Positions 44,319 through 52,749 of a stretch of 64,000 nucleotides of DNA are shown here, piece after piece (the first letter of the stretch is position 1; every line of letters starts with the position of its first letter). The position numbers and the translations under genes are program-made. The DNA comes from Shewanella algidipiscicola (GTDB lineage: Bacteria > Pseudomonadota > Gammaproteobacteria > Enterobacterales > Shewanellaceae): contig NZ_QPQT01000008.1 of the NCBI RefSeq assembly GCF_003605125.1, forward strand, positions 1 to 64,000, given 5' to 3'. A model generated the notes under the pieces. The model searched no databases and had not been told where the DNA came from. It saw only the letters and a list, made by a program, of their open reading frames with translations.

Positions 44319-44815
44319 TAAAGATAACCGCGTTCGGCAAGCGAAACGCAGCCCTCGGATGCGACCACAACATGGTCAAGCGTTCGAATATCAACAAGTG
44401 ACAAGGCGTCACGGAGTCGATGAGTGATGCGTTTATCAGCTTCACTGGGCTCAGGATCACCCGATGGATGGTTATGAACCAGTATCACTGCTGCCGCATT
44501 AAGCTCTAGCGCACGCTTTGTTACTTCCATTGGATACACGCTCGCCGCATCTAAAGTGCCTTTGAACAGCTCTTCAAATCGAATAACGCGATGCTTTGTA
44601 TCAAGAAACAGCACGCCAAAGACTTCGTGCTCATACTCGTGCATCAGTGTTTGCAGGTATGAGAACGCCGACGATGGCTGTTCAATTTTGCGACCTTTAC
44701 TCAATCGACCACGAGCAAGCTTGAGCGCCATATCTAATATATCCGCTTCGGTCACCTGCTCAGGAACGATGTAAGTACCGGCTTCTTCGCCAGCTAAGAA
44801 CTTTCTGTTTTTCAT
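44318..44815 (-). CDS. radC: RadC-like JAB-domain protein
   Basis: A 165-residue RadC-family protein with a JAMM/MPN+ metal site: HNHPSGDPEPSEAD near the C-terminal half (HxHx10D) and an upstream Glu (EHEVFGVLFLD). Such genes are common in mobile elements, and a nuclease or peptidase role is not proven. I chose the ATG at 44815; a TTG four codons upstream lies in the SD-bearing leader hairpin. It is one of nine leader-carrying genes. Confidence 0.9.
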   Translation of the reverse strand: MKNRKFLAGEEAGTYIVPEQVTEADILDMALKLARGRLSKGRKIEQPSSAFSYLQTLMHEYEHEVFGVLFLDTKHRVIRFEELFKGTLDAASVYPMEVTKRALELNAAAVILVHNHPSGDPEPSEADKRITHRLRDALSLVDIRTLDHVVVASEGCVSLAERGYL

Positions 44816-44885
44816 AGGAGTCTCCAAAAAAAAGCGGAGACGAACCCATGCCCTGACGGAGACGGAATCGTCCCCGCAGGGTGGT
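44816..44885 (-). promoter_or_regulatory. Two-hairpin leader of radC
   Basis: Hairpin 1 is CCCTG...CAGGG (44851-44881). Hairpin 2 pairs GTCTCC with GGAGAC (44820-44841), burying the Shine-Dalgarno GGAG. Its loop contains an eight-T run (minus strand). Confidence 0.75.
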
Positions 44886-44898
44886 AAAATTGATGTGG

Positions 44899-46554
44899 TT
44901 ACTGAATTAACAGTTTTTGTGTTACTTCGAATAACTCACGCTTCAGATCTTTGACGTCGTTAATCACGATGCTTTGAGGAAAGAATTTCTCAACACTGCG
45001 TGTTTGAATCCCTATTCCCAGCAGCTCAAAGCCACTTCGTCTGCACCGGTCAACAATGTCATGCGTGGCAGCCCAATCATCTGGGTCACCATCCGTTAGC
45101 ACTATCATTAGCTTTCGCTTCTGTTTTTGCGCTAACAAACTGTTTGCCGCAAACCACATCGCTTGTGCCATAGGCGTACAACCTCGTGGTTTTTGGTCAA
45201 AACAGGCGGCCCGATGTCGAACCGATTGCTTGGGCAATAACGCGATAGAAACTTCCTGATGAATACCAGGAAAATAACTGACCGCAGGTACAACACCCGG
45301 TATGCCTTCCAGTGCCATGGCCAAAGCCAAAGCGGCTTCATTGGCAACATGAAAGTACTTTCGATTACCTTCGCCAATGGGTTTACCCATTGAACCCGAT
45401 ATATCGACCAGCAAGTGCACAGCAGCATTAGGCGCAATGCGAGGTTGCCTTTGAATAAACAATCTCGACTCACCGGCTTGTGAAGCGGCAAGACGATGGG
45501 TTGCAACTCGAAGACCGTGCCTTTTGGCATGATTCCGATTGTCCTGACTGGACTGAACCATGCCCCTAAGTCGGGCTCGAATTTGAGCCGACTCAGACGC
45601 CGATAAGGTCAAGATGGCCTCATCACCCAACATAGCTTGCTCTGCTTGGGGCAAACTGAGAGGTGTGACGCCCTGATGTCCTTCAGCTTGTTCCGACAAC
45701 ACTTCTGCCACTTGGGCAAAGGTATCGGGTTCAAACTGAGCGGCACTGGCCTCTAAGGCTTGTCGCAAATTGTCAGCTTGATCAGAGTTATCAGAATCAC
45801 TCGTTTCAGCAGCATCCCCTGTTGCAGACGAACCTGTTTCCGGGGTTTGACTGTCACTACTGCTATTGCTGTCATTACTCGCATCTTGTCCAATGTCATC
45901 ACCGCCATCAGCATCCGACTCATCCTGTGGTGGACGAGATTCGTCTTCCAACATGGCAACGATGGCATCGACAAGTTTCAGCACTTCACCTGTAGATGCC
46001 AGGCTAGGCACTGCTGTCAGCATGGCGCTTAACCGGCTCATCGCTGCGGCAGGAAAGAGTTGTCTCACTCTTTCATCAACAGCTTGATACAAAGGCGTCA
46101 GCGCTTTCTGGCCCAGAAAATGGCATCTCAAGCGAAACAACAACCAGGCTTGCAAGTTAGATGCAGGCTCAGGCTGTTCAGGTACACACATTTGCTGTGT
46201 GTCCACCATGTACTCAATCACTTGCGAAATACTGCGCCGGGTTCCGGGGTAATCCTTTGCCAATTCGTTTTCAATGCGCACATCCTCAATAATATTGAGA
46301 AGTGCCTTACGGATCGGCTTAGACGACGCCTTCTTCACCATGTCAAAATTGGTATGCCGAATATGCGCCGCTTCATGAGCCAGATAACCCCAAGCTATCT
46401 GTTGATAGTGTGGGTCGTCTGGGTTTGCTGTTGGGATCACAATCCGCTCACCATCGGTAAATGCATCTTGTCCTTGAATAAGCACCTTCACACCAAACTT
46501 TTCGCCATAAGCGGCGGCAACGATTGGCAGTGCGTTTTTTAATGGATGATTCAT
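44899..46554 (-). CDS. cobT: CobT-like VWA-domain protein
   Basis: A 551-residue protein with a metallopeptidase-like N-terminal region (HEAAHIRH), an acidic, Asp/Ser-rich middle, and a C-terminal von Willebrand A domain (MIDAS DISGSMGKP, then TDGDPDDW). CobT with CobS forms the chaperone-like part of cobaltochelatase in other bacteria. In this ICE context no cobalamin genes are present, so a MoxR/VWA-type assembly or remodelling role with the CobS-like ATPase is more likely. Confidence 0.85.
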   Translation of the reverse strand: MNHPLKNALPIVAAAYGEKFGVKVLIQGQDAFTDGERIVIPTANPDDPHYQQIAWGYLAHEAAHIRHTNFDMVKKASSKPIRKALLNIIEDVRIENELAKDYPGTRRSISQVIEYMVDTQQMCVPEQPEPASNLQAWLLFRLRCHFLGQKALTPLYQAVDERVRQLFPAAAMSRLSAMLTAVPSLASTGEVLKLVDAIVAMLEDESRPPQDESDADGGDDIGQDASNDSNSSSDSQTPETGSSATGDAAETSDSDNSDQADNLRQALEASAAQFEPDTFAQVAEVLSEQAEGHQGVTPLSLPQAEQAMLGDEAILTLSASESAQIRARLRGMVQSSQDNRNHAKRHGLRVATHRLAASQAGESRLFIQRQPRIAPNAAVHLLVDISGSMGKPIGEGNRKYFHVANEAALALAMALEGIPGVVPAVSYFPGIHQEVSIALLPKQSVRHRAACFDQKPRGCTPMAQAMWFAANSLLAQKQKRKLMIVLTDGDPDDWAATHDIVDRCRRSGFELLGIGIQTRSVEKFFPQSIVINDVKDLKRELFEVTQKLLIQ

Positions 46555-46615
46555 GGGAGTCTCCTAATCATTAGGGGGAATACTCCCTCAGCGGGAGCGT
46601 TTCCCCGCTGGGAAT
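46555..46615 (-). promoter_or_regulatory. Two-hairpin leader of cobT
   Basis: Hairpin 1 is CAGCGGG...CCCGCTG (46589-46610). Hairpin 2 pairs GGGAGT with ACTCCC (46555-46587), with an inner CCTAA/TTAGG stem, enclosing the Shine-Dalgarno GGAG. Confidence 0.75.
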
Positions 46616-46623
46616 GTAAGTGT

Positions 46624-47064
46624 TTAAACCTGTGCTTTTAGCTTATCCAGGTCGTATTTTTGACCTAACCAAGCAACCAATTGAGCTGGACTCTCGTGCT
46701 GCTCAAATGACGTTTTAAGCTGGTCTAAACTCAGGATGTCATCCAATGTCAGACCGTACTGGTCTTGTAACTGAGTAGACACCTCGTGTTGATATTGCAG
46801 CCAGGCCCGCTCAAAAGCGGTTTGCTGCAATGCCATGTTTGGAACAAATACCATGGCCGTTACCCAAGCTCCTTGTGCGTCCGCATCTGCGATCAAAACA
46901 GGGTTCTTGGGGATCACGACACTATGTGTTGAGTACGACCGTTGTACTAACGTTCGACAACACGCCACTTCTGGTATCGATTCACTTTCAACAGCATCAG
47001 TTACACCACGAAAATGTGCTTCAAACTGGTTCAGTTGGCTGGGGTTATGGATGGTTGATTGCAT
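46624..47064 (-). CDS. Unknown 146-residue ICE protein
   Basis: I do not recognise a domain. It is soluble, with a helical C-terminal half and two adjacent cysteines (EVACCRT near residue 36). It has its own two-hairpin leader and lies between the DUF3150-like and CobT-like genes. Confidence 0.65.
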   Translation of the reverse strand: MQSTIHNPSQLNQFEAHFRGVTDAVESESIPEVACCRTLVQRSYSTHSVVIPKNPVLIADADAQGAWVTAMVFVPNMALQQTAFERAWLQYQHEVSTQLQDQYGLTLDDILSLDQLKTSFEQHESPAQLVAWLGQKYDLDKLKAQV

Positions 47065-47125
47065 AATTTCCTCTTACATAGTTCAGAGGACATGCGCCCT
47101 TCAGGGCAACATGCCCTCAAGGACG
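47065..47125 (-). promoter_or_regulatory. Two-hairpin leader of the 146-residue gene
   Basis: Hairpin 1: CCTT-GAGGGCA with TGCCCTGAAGG (47098-47122). Hairpin 2: CCTCT with AGAGG (47070-47089), which contains the Shine-Dalgarno. Confidence 0.7.
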
Positions 47126-48079
47126 TTAGAAATAAAACGAGTTTGGTACAGTCGAACCAAGGTTTGGTCTGACGGTTGGTTGGGTTATTGCACACAAGTT
47201 ATCTGCCTGAGCAGATACTGGCTGTGCGGGTTTAGGTTCAGGTTTGGGCATCAGTTGTCTGATATCCAATTGACCTTCACCGTGCATTCTCATCTTGTCT
47301 GGATCAGACAAAATTAAAATGGTCGCCATCAGTTCGTGATAGAGATTGTCTGTCACAGGGCCGGTCTTCGGCAGACGAACAAATAAATTGTCCATCGCTT
47401 CAACCATCGGCTGAACTCGATGATCCAGGAATGACAAACCATCCAACTTGTCTCTTAACCGTTTGAGAGGATTAAGGGCTCGCTGGCTGATTTGATTCTT
47501 ACCTGCAACGGAACGCTCAAACAGTTCGTTGGCATCACGGGCCACCTCCCTAAAGAGGGTGTGTCCCATGCCATTGACCTTGTCATCTAAGCCACCAGCT
47601 TGGTCAGCTGGTTGCATTCGATAGATGGCATAATCGAACTGAAGCCGTTGTTCCACGTCTTCGATGGGTGATAATGCACGTCGGATTGCATCTGCAAATT
47701 CCGGGTGTTTTGCAACCCAGTCAAACGTCACCTGATCATAGTTGTCCAAGAACAACTGCTTGCACTGCGCAAATTCCTGACCGATCCGGTCAAGCTCTGG
47801 AACAATCTGATCAATTCGGTCTTCAGGGACGGCATAGCCACCTAAAAACCGCACACCGACTTGCTCACACAAGCGCTGCGCTTCTTTCTTAAGCCGTTCA
47901 AAGTTCGCCAATGCCTCAGGGTCGCAAATTTTTTTACTCCCTAAGCTGGCAACATCCTTCGGTGGAAGTTGGCTGCCATTGGCTAATCTGAAATCTTCAG
48001 GCCTTAGTTTTTTTCTACCGCTCCAGATGGAACAGTCGATGTGACAAATCAAAAGTTTGTCGAGGGTTTGAATACTCAT
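47126..48079 (-). CDS. DUF3150-like protein
   Basis: A 317-residue helical protein that resembles the DUF3150 family found next to CobS/CobT-type pairs in mobile elements. It ends in the tail NSFYF, similar to the tails of the Exo and WGR proteins of the same operon. Function is unknown. It has its own two-hairpin leader, and I infer a role with the MoxR/VWA pair. Confidence 0.65.
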   Translation of the reverse strand: MSIQTLDKLLICHIDCSIWSGRKKLRPEDFRLANGSQLPPKDVASLGSKKICDPEALANFERLKKEAQRLCEQVGVRFLGGYAVPEDRIDQIVPELDRIGQEFAQCKQLFLDNYDQVTFDWVAKHPEFADAIRRALSPIEDVEQRLQFDYAIYRMQPADQAGGLDDKVNGMGHTLFREVARDANELFERSVAGKNQISQRALNPLKRLRDKLDGLSFLDHRVQPMVEAMDNLFVRLPKTGPVTDNLYHELMATILILSDPDKMRMHGEGQLDIRQLMPKPEPKPAQPVSAQADNLCAITQPTVRPNLGSTVPNSFYF

Positions 48080-48148
48080 AGTGCATCCTCATGCAAGATG
48101 GGGACGCACCACTCCCAACAGGAGCAATGGCCCCCGCTTGGGTGGTAG
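48080..48148 (-). promoter_or_regulatory. Two-hairpin leader of the DUF3150-like gene
   Basis: Hairpin 1: CCCAA...TTGGG with internal mismatches (48114-48142). Hairpin 2: GCGTCC with GGATGC (48081-48109), partly covering the ribosome site. Confidence 0.65.
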
Positions 48149-48177
48149 TAGTTGACGCGCTAATGGCAATACCACTA

Positions 48178-48948
48178 TCAGAAATAGTAATTTTGCGAAT
48201 CAGGCGACGATTGGTTGAGATCGATTTTCGCAGGCATTAAATCCAGTGCTTCAGCTATCGGGCGGACCCGCTCTAAATCACTGCCTAGCAACCGCAATAC
48301 ATCTTTTTCCAACTTCAGTTGGTCAGATACTTCTATCCCTTCAGGACTCGCTACTGTGAGCGAACACAGTGGTGGTAATTGACGCTTAAAGGCGAGTAAC
48401 AGCAACAATGGCCACGGGCCATCATCAGTGTTAACAATGCCAGCGCCTTCACCTGACACCATGCTAATTTGATTGGTACTAGGTAATCCTCTTTTGCAAA
48501 ACCCTAATGACCATTCTCCAATCCTGACCTGGTTATCATCAATAACAGCCAAGCCATAGGCTTCAAGCAGCTTTGCCATATCGAACAACGCTTTTTGTGC
48601 CAGCGTGATTTGGCCATTGACGTCCTTGCGAGTACGAAACTCCCAACTGACGTTATTGGCACACGCGACGCTATCTAGCGCATTTGAGAGTTCAAATGGC
48701 CGCCCTTGATGATCAATGCCGACTTGTCCAACCAATCGATAACCCTTGTTGATTTTCTCATTGATTCGTCGGTCTGCTTCAGCCTTAGGATCAGTCGAAT
48801 CAATCAATCGCTGCTGCGACAATTGACCGGCTTTTCCAAACCGAACTTCAATCTCCTGGTTATCTGATCCAACATAAATGGCCCATTCTTTGGCTGTCCC
48901 ATCAGAATGACTGTAACGGTAAAGAGCAAAGCACTTTTCCATCATCAA
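48178..48948 (-). CDS. WGR-domain protein
   Basis: A 256-residue protein whose N-terminal 75 residues look like a WGR domain (KCFALYRYSHSDGTAKEWAIYV...VRFGKAGQ), a nucleic-acid-associated fold seen in PARPs and MolR proteins. It ends in SQNYYF. Start overlaps the cobS-like stop by 4 bp, so the two are translationally coupled. Function in the ICE is unknown. Confidence 0.65.
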   Translation of the reverse strand: MMMEKCFALYRYSHSDGTAKEWAIYVGSDNQEIEVRFGKAGQLSQQRLIDSTDPKAEADRRINEKINKGYRLVGQVGIDHQGRPFELSNALDSVACANNVSWEFRTRKDVNGQITLAQKALFDMAKLLEAYGLAVIDDNQVRIGEWSLGFCKRGLPSTNQISMVSGEGAGIVNTDDGPWPLLLLLAFKRQLPPLCSLTVASPEGIEVSDQLKLEKDVLRLLGSDLERVRPIAEALDLMPAKIDLNQSSPDSQNYYF

Positions 48949-49904
48949 TCCTCCCAGTGATCACCGAATACATCAGCAGCAATACGGTGAATGGCTTCTC
49001 GTTGCTCCAACTCAGCACGAGCCGTCAAAGACCGAACCAGTGCATACTCCACTGCGTTAGGAGCACCTTTAAAAGCAAGTGTTAACTTTGCCCAGCGCAC
49101 CAAGGTCCGAGTGGACATGGTGATACTAAGCTCCGCACCGCCATCCGCGCCCCCAATAAAAAGACGACGAATGTCACCAGCCACCTTCACCATTTTTTGG
49201 CGAAAGACTTCTGGCAAGCCCGGCGCAACGTTCTCCAGAATGGCTTCCTCTACAGAAGGCTCTGCATAGGTCGCTTCGATGATTCTAAAGCGATCAAGAA
49301 AAGCCAAATTCTGTTGAAGCACACCTTGATACAAGCCCGTCTGGTCACCGCTGCCCGCACTATTGCCGGTTGCGATAAAACGAAACTTGTTATGTGGCAT
49401 GATGATCTCACCGCCATTTTGTGCGATGACCAACGGGGCACCTTCCAAAATGTCATTGAGCCCAGCCAGTTCAGCAGGCTCAGCAAGATCCATTTCATTA
49501 ATGATCAGCAAATGGCCATGCTTGACAGCCAGTGCCAGCGGTCCATACACAAAGGTCATGTTGCCATTAACCAGCGTGTGGTGACCGATAAGATCGGACA
49601 ACTCCAATCGACCGTGCGCAGTAATTTGCTGAACAGGCCAATTCAATCGAGAAGCAACTTGGCAAATTAGCGAGGTCTTACCGCATCCCGTGGGGCCTGT
49701 AATATACAAACCGTCACCGTCTGGGTGAGACAAAAACGCCAATACGTCACGTAAGTCTTCTTTTCTAAAAACATACTCGTCCTTGCGAACGGGAATGTTT
49801 GGATGGGTAGTGTCGGCACTAAACCCTTCCAGAACGAAAGCATCAGGAGCCGGGACATTAAACGCTTGATTCACTTGAACCAAAAATGGGGATTGTTCTG
49901 TCAT
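48945..49904 (-). CDS. cobS: CobS-like MoxR AAA+ ATPase
   Basis: An AAA+ ATPase of 319 residues with Walker A (GPTGCGKTS near residue 80), Walker B in LLIINEMDLAEP, and sensor 1 in RFIATGNSAG. It pairs with the CobT-like VWA protein in the manner of MoxR/VWA chaperone systems. I chose the ATG at 49904, which is preceded by GAGG in the two-hairpin leader. A frame opening at 50021 would run through the leader and is not convincing. Confidence 0.88.
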   Translation of the reverse strand: MTEQSPFLVQVNQAFNVPAPDAFVLEGFSADTTHPNIPVRKDEYVFRKEDLRDVLAFLSHPDGDGLYITGPTGCGKTSLICQVASRLNWPVQQITAHGRLELSDLIGHHTLVNGNMTFVYGPLALAVKHGHLLIINEMDLAEPAELAGLNDILEGAPLVIAQNGGEIIMPHNKFRFIATGNSAGSGDQTGLYQGVLQQNLAFLDRFRIIEATYAEPSVEEAILENVAPGLPEVFRQKMVKVAGDIRRLFIGGADGGAELSITMSTRTLVRWAKLTLAFKGAPNAVEYALVRSLTARAELEQREAIHRIAADVFGDHWED

Positions 49905-49970
49905 GGTAAACCTCATTAGTTTTAACGAGGCCCCATGCCCCAACAGGGAATGAAGTCCCCGTCGGGTGGT
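49905..49970 (-). promoter_or_regulatory. Two-hairpin leader of cobS
   Basis: Hairpin 1: CCCGACGGGGA with TCCCTGTTGGG (49938-49966). Hairpin 2: CCTC with GAGG (49911-49930), pairing over the ribosome site. Confidence 0.75.
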
Positions 49971-50113
49971 GTGTTGATTGTGGTATGGCTGTGTATGTAA
50001 GAGTTCAGCTCGCTCTATCATTCGTACCCAGCATTGGCTACGAGTGAAACTGCTTTCTGATGCACTCGATGTAAGCGCATGAGAAAGGAGCCGAAATCGG
50101 CTCCAAGTGAACG

Positions 50114-51130
50114 TTAAAAGTAAAATGAGCTCGGCGAGTCACCTGGCAGAACCAAGTTATCTTGCTCAAGACTGATTTTGATTGGTGTTTCAACGGGCTG
50201 CTCTGGCTTATTGGTGCTAATGCGCAACCGCTCTTGTGGCGCTTTTCGGTAAGCGGCTAAAACCTGTTCATCCAGCTCGCCTAACTTATCGGTGGCCAAT
50301 TGCTTATAGTCCACCGTGCCCGCCATCATGTAGCGGCTGAGTTTGACCCCAGCATAGTCGGCATGAGCGTAGTTACCCATCATGGCGACCAATTTTGACT
50401 GGGCGTCTCGCATTTCCTCTTTCAAAGATTTAATGTGATTTTCCAGTCGGACCACTTCGGCATGTGCTGAGCAATACTGTCGAGACAGCGATGTCCAACG
50501 GTATTGGGCTTCACCCTTGGGAACAAAACAATCTTGCTCAGGGCATTTTGACGGTTCTTTTTTGGTCTGTACTAACTCCCAAAACTGAAGCGCTGTTTCT
50601 TGCAACTCAGTTAAGAAAGCCGCGTCTCGTTGTATTTCAAACTCAATCAGTTGATCCTCAAAATAGAATACCAACCAACCACGCGTGCTATTGGCGACCA
50701 GTATTTGATGCTGAACTTGCACCCAATACAACTGGTACGCCTCGCTTTGTTCTCGGTGAGCTTGCACATCCTCAAAAACTGACTGGCAAGGACATTTCAG
50801 TTCAACGGGTTCGCCCGCATCGTTGATGCCATCAAAGCTAGCTCGAAAGATTGCGTTATGATCGGCTTCTGCACATAACGGCAGAAGAAAGTCATTATGC
50901 GCATTCTCAAATGCTCGCCTTGCTTGAGGCTCCAACCGAATACCGCGAAGCACATTAGGATTATTCGACAGGTCTTCCGGTAATACGAATCCAGTTTTTT
51001 CTGCCCATAATCGCCAAGGTGTTTTGTAGGGTGAGCGCCCCATAATTATTGGGGCTTCAGATGCCGTAACCCCTGCAATGCGCCACTGGTGCCATGCAGG
51101 AGTACGTTGTGATAGGTCGATAACCTTCAT
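50114..51130 (-). CDS. exo: Lambda-type/YqaJ recombination exonuclease
   Basis: A 338-residue exonuclease of the Red/YqaJ type. The catalytic acidic residues are visible: Glu in RGIRLEPQA, Asp in SFDGIND and the ExK pair in PVELKCP. With Bet and SSB it forms the SXT/R391 recombination system, which makes hybrid ICEs. It ends in SSFYF. It has its own two-hairpin leader. Confidence 0.88.
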   Translation of the reverse strand: MKVIDLSQRTPAWHQWRIAGVTASEAPIIMGRSPYKTPWRLWAEKTGFVLPEDLSNNPNVLRGIRLEPQARRAFENAHNDFLLPLCAEADHNAIFRASFDGINDAGEPVELKCPCQSVFEDVQAHREQSEAYQLYWVQVQHQILVANSTRGWLVFYFEDQLIEFEIQRDAAFLTELQETALQFWELVQTKKEPSKCPEQDCFVPKGEAQYRWTSLSRQYCSAHAEVVRLENHIKSLKEEMRDAQSKLVAMMGNYAHADYAGVKLSRYMMAGTVDYKQLATDKLGELDEQVLAAYRKAPQERLRISTNKPEQPVETPIKISLEQDNLVLPGDSPSSFYF

Positions 51131-51185
51131 ATTGTCTCCTTTGAGGGGAGACTCCCCCGAAGGAGAGAATTCCCCTTCAGGGTTA
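51131..51185 (-). promoter_or_regulatory. Two-hairpin leader of exo
   Basis: Hairpin 1: CCCTGAAGG...CCTTCGGGG (51154-51182). Hairpin 2: GTCTCC with GGAGAC (51134-51152), covering the Shine-Dalgarno GGAG. Confidence 0.75.
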
Positions 51186-51190
51186 AGTGG

Positions 51191-51334
51191 TTACTTTGCA
51201 GCTTGTACTAACGCTGTTTGGTGCTGAACAACACTCGCTTGAACCGAATCAATTGCCGCTTTACCAGCTTGAATCGTACCTACGACAAGGGCAACAACCA
51301 ATACCAAGCGAAAAAGTGAGGCTGATTTAGTCAT
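51191..51334 (-). CDS. 47-residue predicted membrane protein
   Basis: This small gene lies between bet and exo. Its start has the same two-hairpin leader and GGAGAT ribosome site as the other genes of the module. The product has a short basic start, a hydrophobic helix (FRLVLVVALVVGT) and a polar alanine/glutamine-rich tail. It could be a signal peptide with a short exported tail or a single-pass membrane protein. The dedicated leader argues it is real. Function unknown. Confidence 0.7.
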   Translation of the reverse strand: MTKSASLFRLVLVVALVVGTIQAGKAAIDSVQASVVQHQTALVQAAK

Positions 51335-51397
51335 GGAAGATCTCCAAAAAAAAGACGAGACCTTCCCCCTGACGGGAGAATAATCCCGCCAGGGTTA
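51335..51397 (-). promoter_or_regulatory. Two-hairpin leader of the 47-residue gene
   Basis: Hairpin 1: CCCTGGCGGGA with TCCCGTCAGGG (51367-51394), almost perfect. Hairpin 2: GGAAGGTCTC with GAGATCTTCC (51335-51366), with an eight-T loop and covering GGAGAT. Confidence 0.8.
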
Positions 51398-51416
51398 GTA
51401 AAATGAATGCGTGGCG

Positions 51417-52235
51417 CTAAGAAGCTAAAGGCTGTGTGAGCGCTTTGGCTGCTTGTTGCTGTGCATTAAATATTTCTTGTTTCGCAAACGTCAGCTCAAC
51501 ACCTTGAAAATGTTCATTGGCATATTCCAATGCACTATTCCATGCGTTTGAAGCTTCCGCCCGCTCGATAAGCTTGTAAACAAGCCCTCGGGTACGATCA
51601 TCAACTTGCTCGGGTGGAACCACAGATGGCTCAACAACTTGTGTTGCTTGGCCTTCGATAATTCGCTCCGCTTCGTCTTGATCGAAAATTCCCACAAAGC
51701 CAAACGCAATGCGGGAACACTGGATCATGGATTTATGCCTTAGCATTCGCTTAGTGTGCGTCTGCCATGGACCATCCACACGGTAAGGGCCATTTTTGCC
51801 GTTACCTTCAAAAGGCGGTCGATAGACTTCATCCAGGTACTCAGTGATTTTGACTGGGTGCGAACGGTCGCGCCGATAGATAATGCATTCCATCCATTCC
51901 GGGCATTCTTTCGCGCCATCCAGGGAGACTTTGTTTTCTGAAGTCTTAAACTCCATGCCATCAAACTGGTCGTGTTGATTGATGATGCGAGACCATCCAT
52001 CGACACCTACCACTGGAATAATTCCAGCTTGTTTATCAGGGAACGCAAAAATCTCTTTGGTGAAAGGGTTCAAGCCGTACTGATCTGCAACCACCAAGAG
52101 CGCCATCATCTGCTCATTGGTCGGTGCACTACCGTCACGTTGCTTGAATGCTGTTGCTTTTAGGGTATCGAACAACTTGTTTGGATCGACACTAAAGCGC
52201 TCAGCAAAGCGTTGGATTAGCTTTGGTTTTTCCAT
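51417..52235 (-). CDS. bet: Bet/RecT-type single-strand annealing protein
   Basis: A 272-residue Red-beta family annealase. The family core is visible (LLVVADQYGLNPFTKEIFAF...GVDGWSRIIN). With Exo and SSB it mediates recombination between ICEs and with incoming DNA. I chose the ATG at 52235, preceded by GGAGTCCACA; an upstream in-frame TTG lies inside the leader hairpin. Confidence 0.93.
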   Translation of the reverse strand: MEKPKLIQRFAERFSVDPNKLFDTLKATAFKQRDGSAPTNEQMMALLVVADQYGLNPFTKEIFAFPDKQAGIIPVVGVDGWSRIINQHDQFDGMEFKTSENKVSLDGAKECPEWMECIIYRRDRSHPVKITEYLDEVYRPPFEGNGKNGPYRVDGPWQTHTKRMLRHKSMIQCSRIAFGFVGIFDQDEAERIIEGQATQVVEPSVVPPEQVDDRTRGLVYKLIERAEASNAWNSALEYANEHFQGVELTFAKQEIFNAQQQAAKALTQPLAS

Positions 52236-52300
52236 TGTGGACTCCGACAATCAAAGTGGGAGTCTGACCCTGACGGGAAAGTACTCCCGGCTGGGTTAAA
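52236..52300 (-). promoter_or_regulatory. Two-hairpin leader of bet
   Basis: Hairpin 1: CCCAGCCGGGAG with TCCCGTCAGGG (52268-52295). Hairpin 2: GACTCC with GGAGTC (52240-52264), with the GGAG of the ribosome site in the stem. Confidence 0.78.
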
Positions 52301-52314
52301 GCGTTTTTGCTCGG

Positions 52315-52734
52315 TTAAAAATCTGGTTCAGGATACGTTTGTGCCCAATTAGTTTGGGAACCCGCATCATCCGCCACTGATGGCTCAGATGCTTTGTTCA
52401 CACTATCAAGAAGCAGAAACTCGTCCGCGTCCACTTCGGTCAATCGATGCTTAATGCCATCTTTCTCCCATGAGCGCGTGCGCTGAGGCCCTTGAACAAA
52501 AAGCTTCGCTCCTTTTTGGATCAAATCTTTTGCTCTTAGCCCTAACTTAAATCCACCACGATCTCGAAAAACAACCCGATGCCATTCCGTATGCTCTTTG
52601 AGCTCATTGGATTGACGGTCGCGCCATTTCTCAGAAGTGGCTAGTGAAATACTGGTCACTAAATCACCTGATGGATAGGCTCGCGTCTCTGGCTCAGAGC
52701 CAACGTAGCCTATGAGTGTTACTTGGTTTTTCAT
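52315..52734 (-). CDS. ssb: Single-stranded DNA-binding protein
   Basis: A 139-residue SSB with an OB fold (VTLIGYVGSEPETRAYPSG...FVQGPQRTRSW). The C-terminal tip is acidic and ends PEPDF rather than the usual DIPF, so partner docking may differ. Start is 15 bp after the upstream gene and lacks its own two-hairpin leader, which suggests it is translated from the same leader-regulated message. Confidence 0.93.
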   Translation of the reverse strand: MKNQVTLIGYVGSEPETRAYPSGDLVTSISLATSEKWRDRQSNELKEHTEWHRVVFRDRGGFKLGLRAKDLIQKGAKLFVQGPQRTRSWEKDGIKHRLTEVDADEFLLLDSVNKASEPSVADDAGSQTNWAQTYPEPDF

Positions 52735-52749
52735 GATGTTTTCCTCGTC

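Noticed and set aside
44899..49904. CobS/CobT as a cobalamin cobaltochelatase
   Set aside because: No cobN or other cobalamin genes are present, and the operon is for DNA processing.
49905..50021. Longer start for the CobS-like ATPase
   Set aside because: It would read through the conserved leader hairpins; the ATG at 49904 has the ribosome site.
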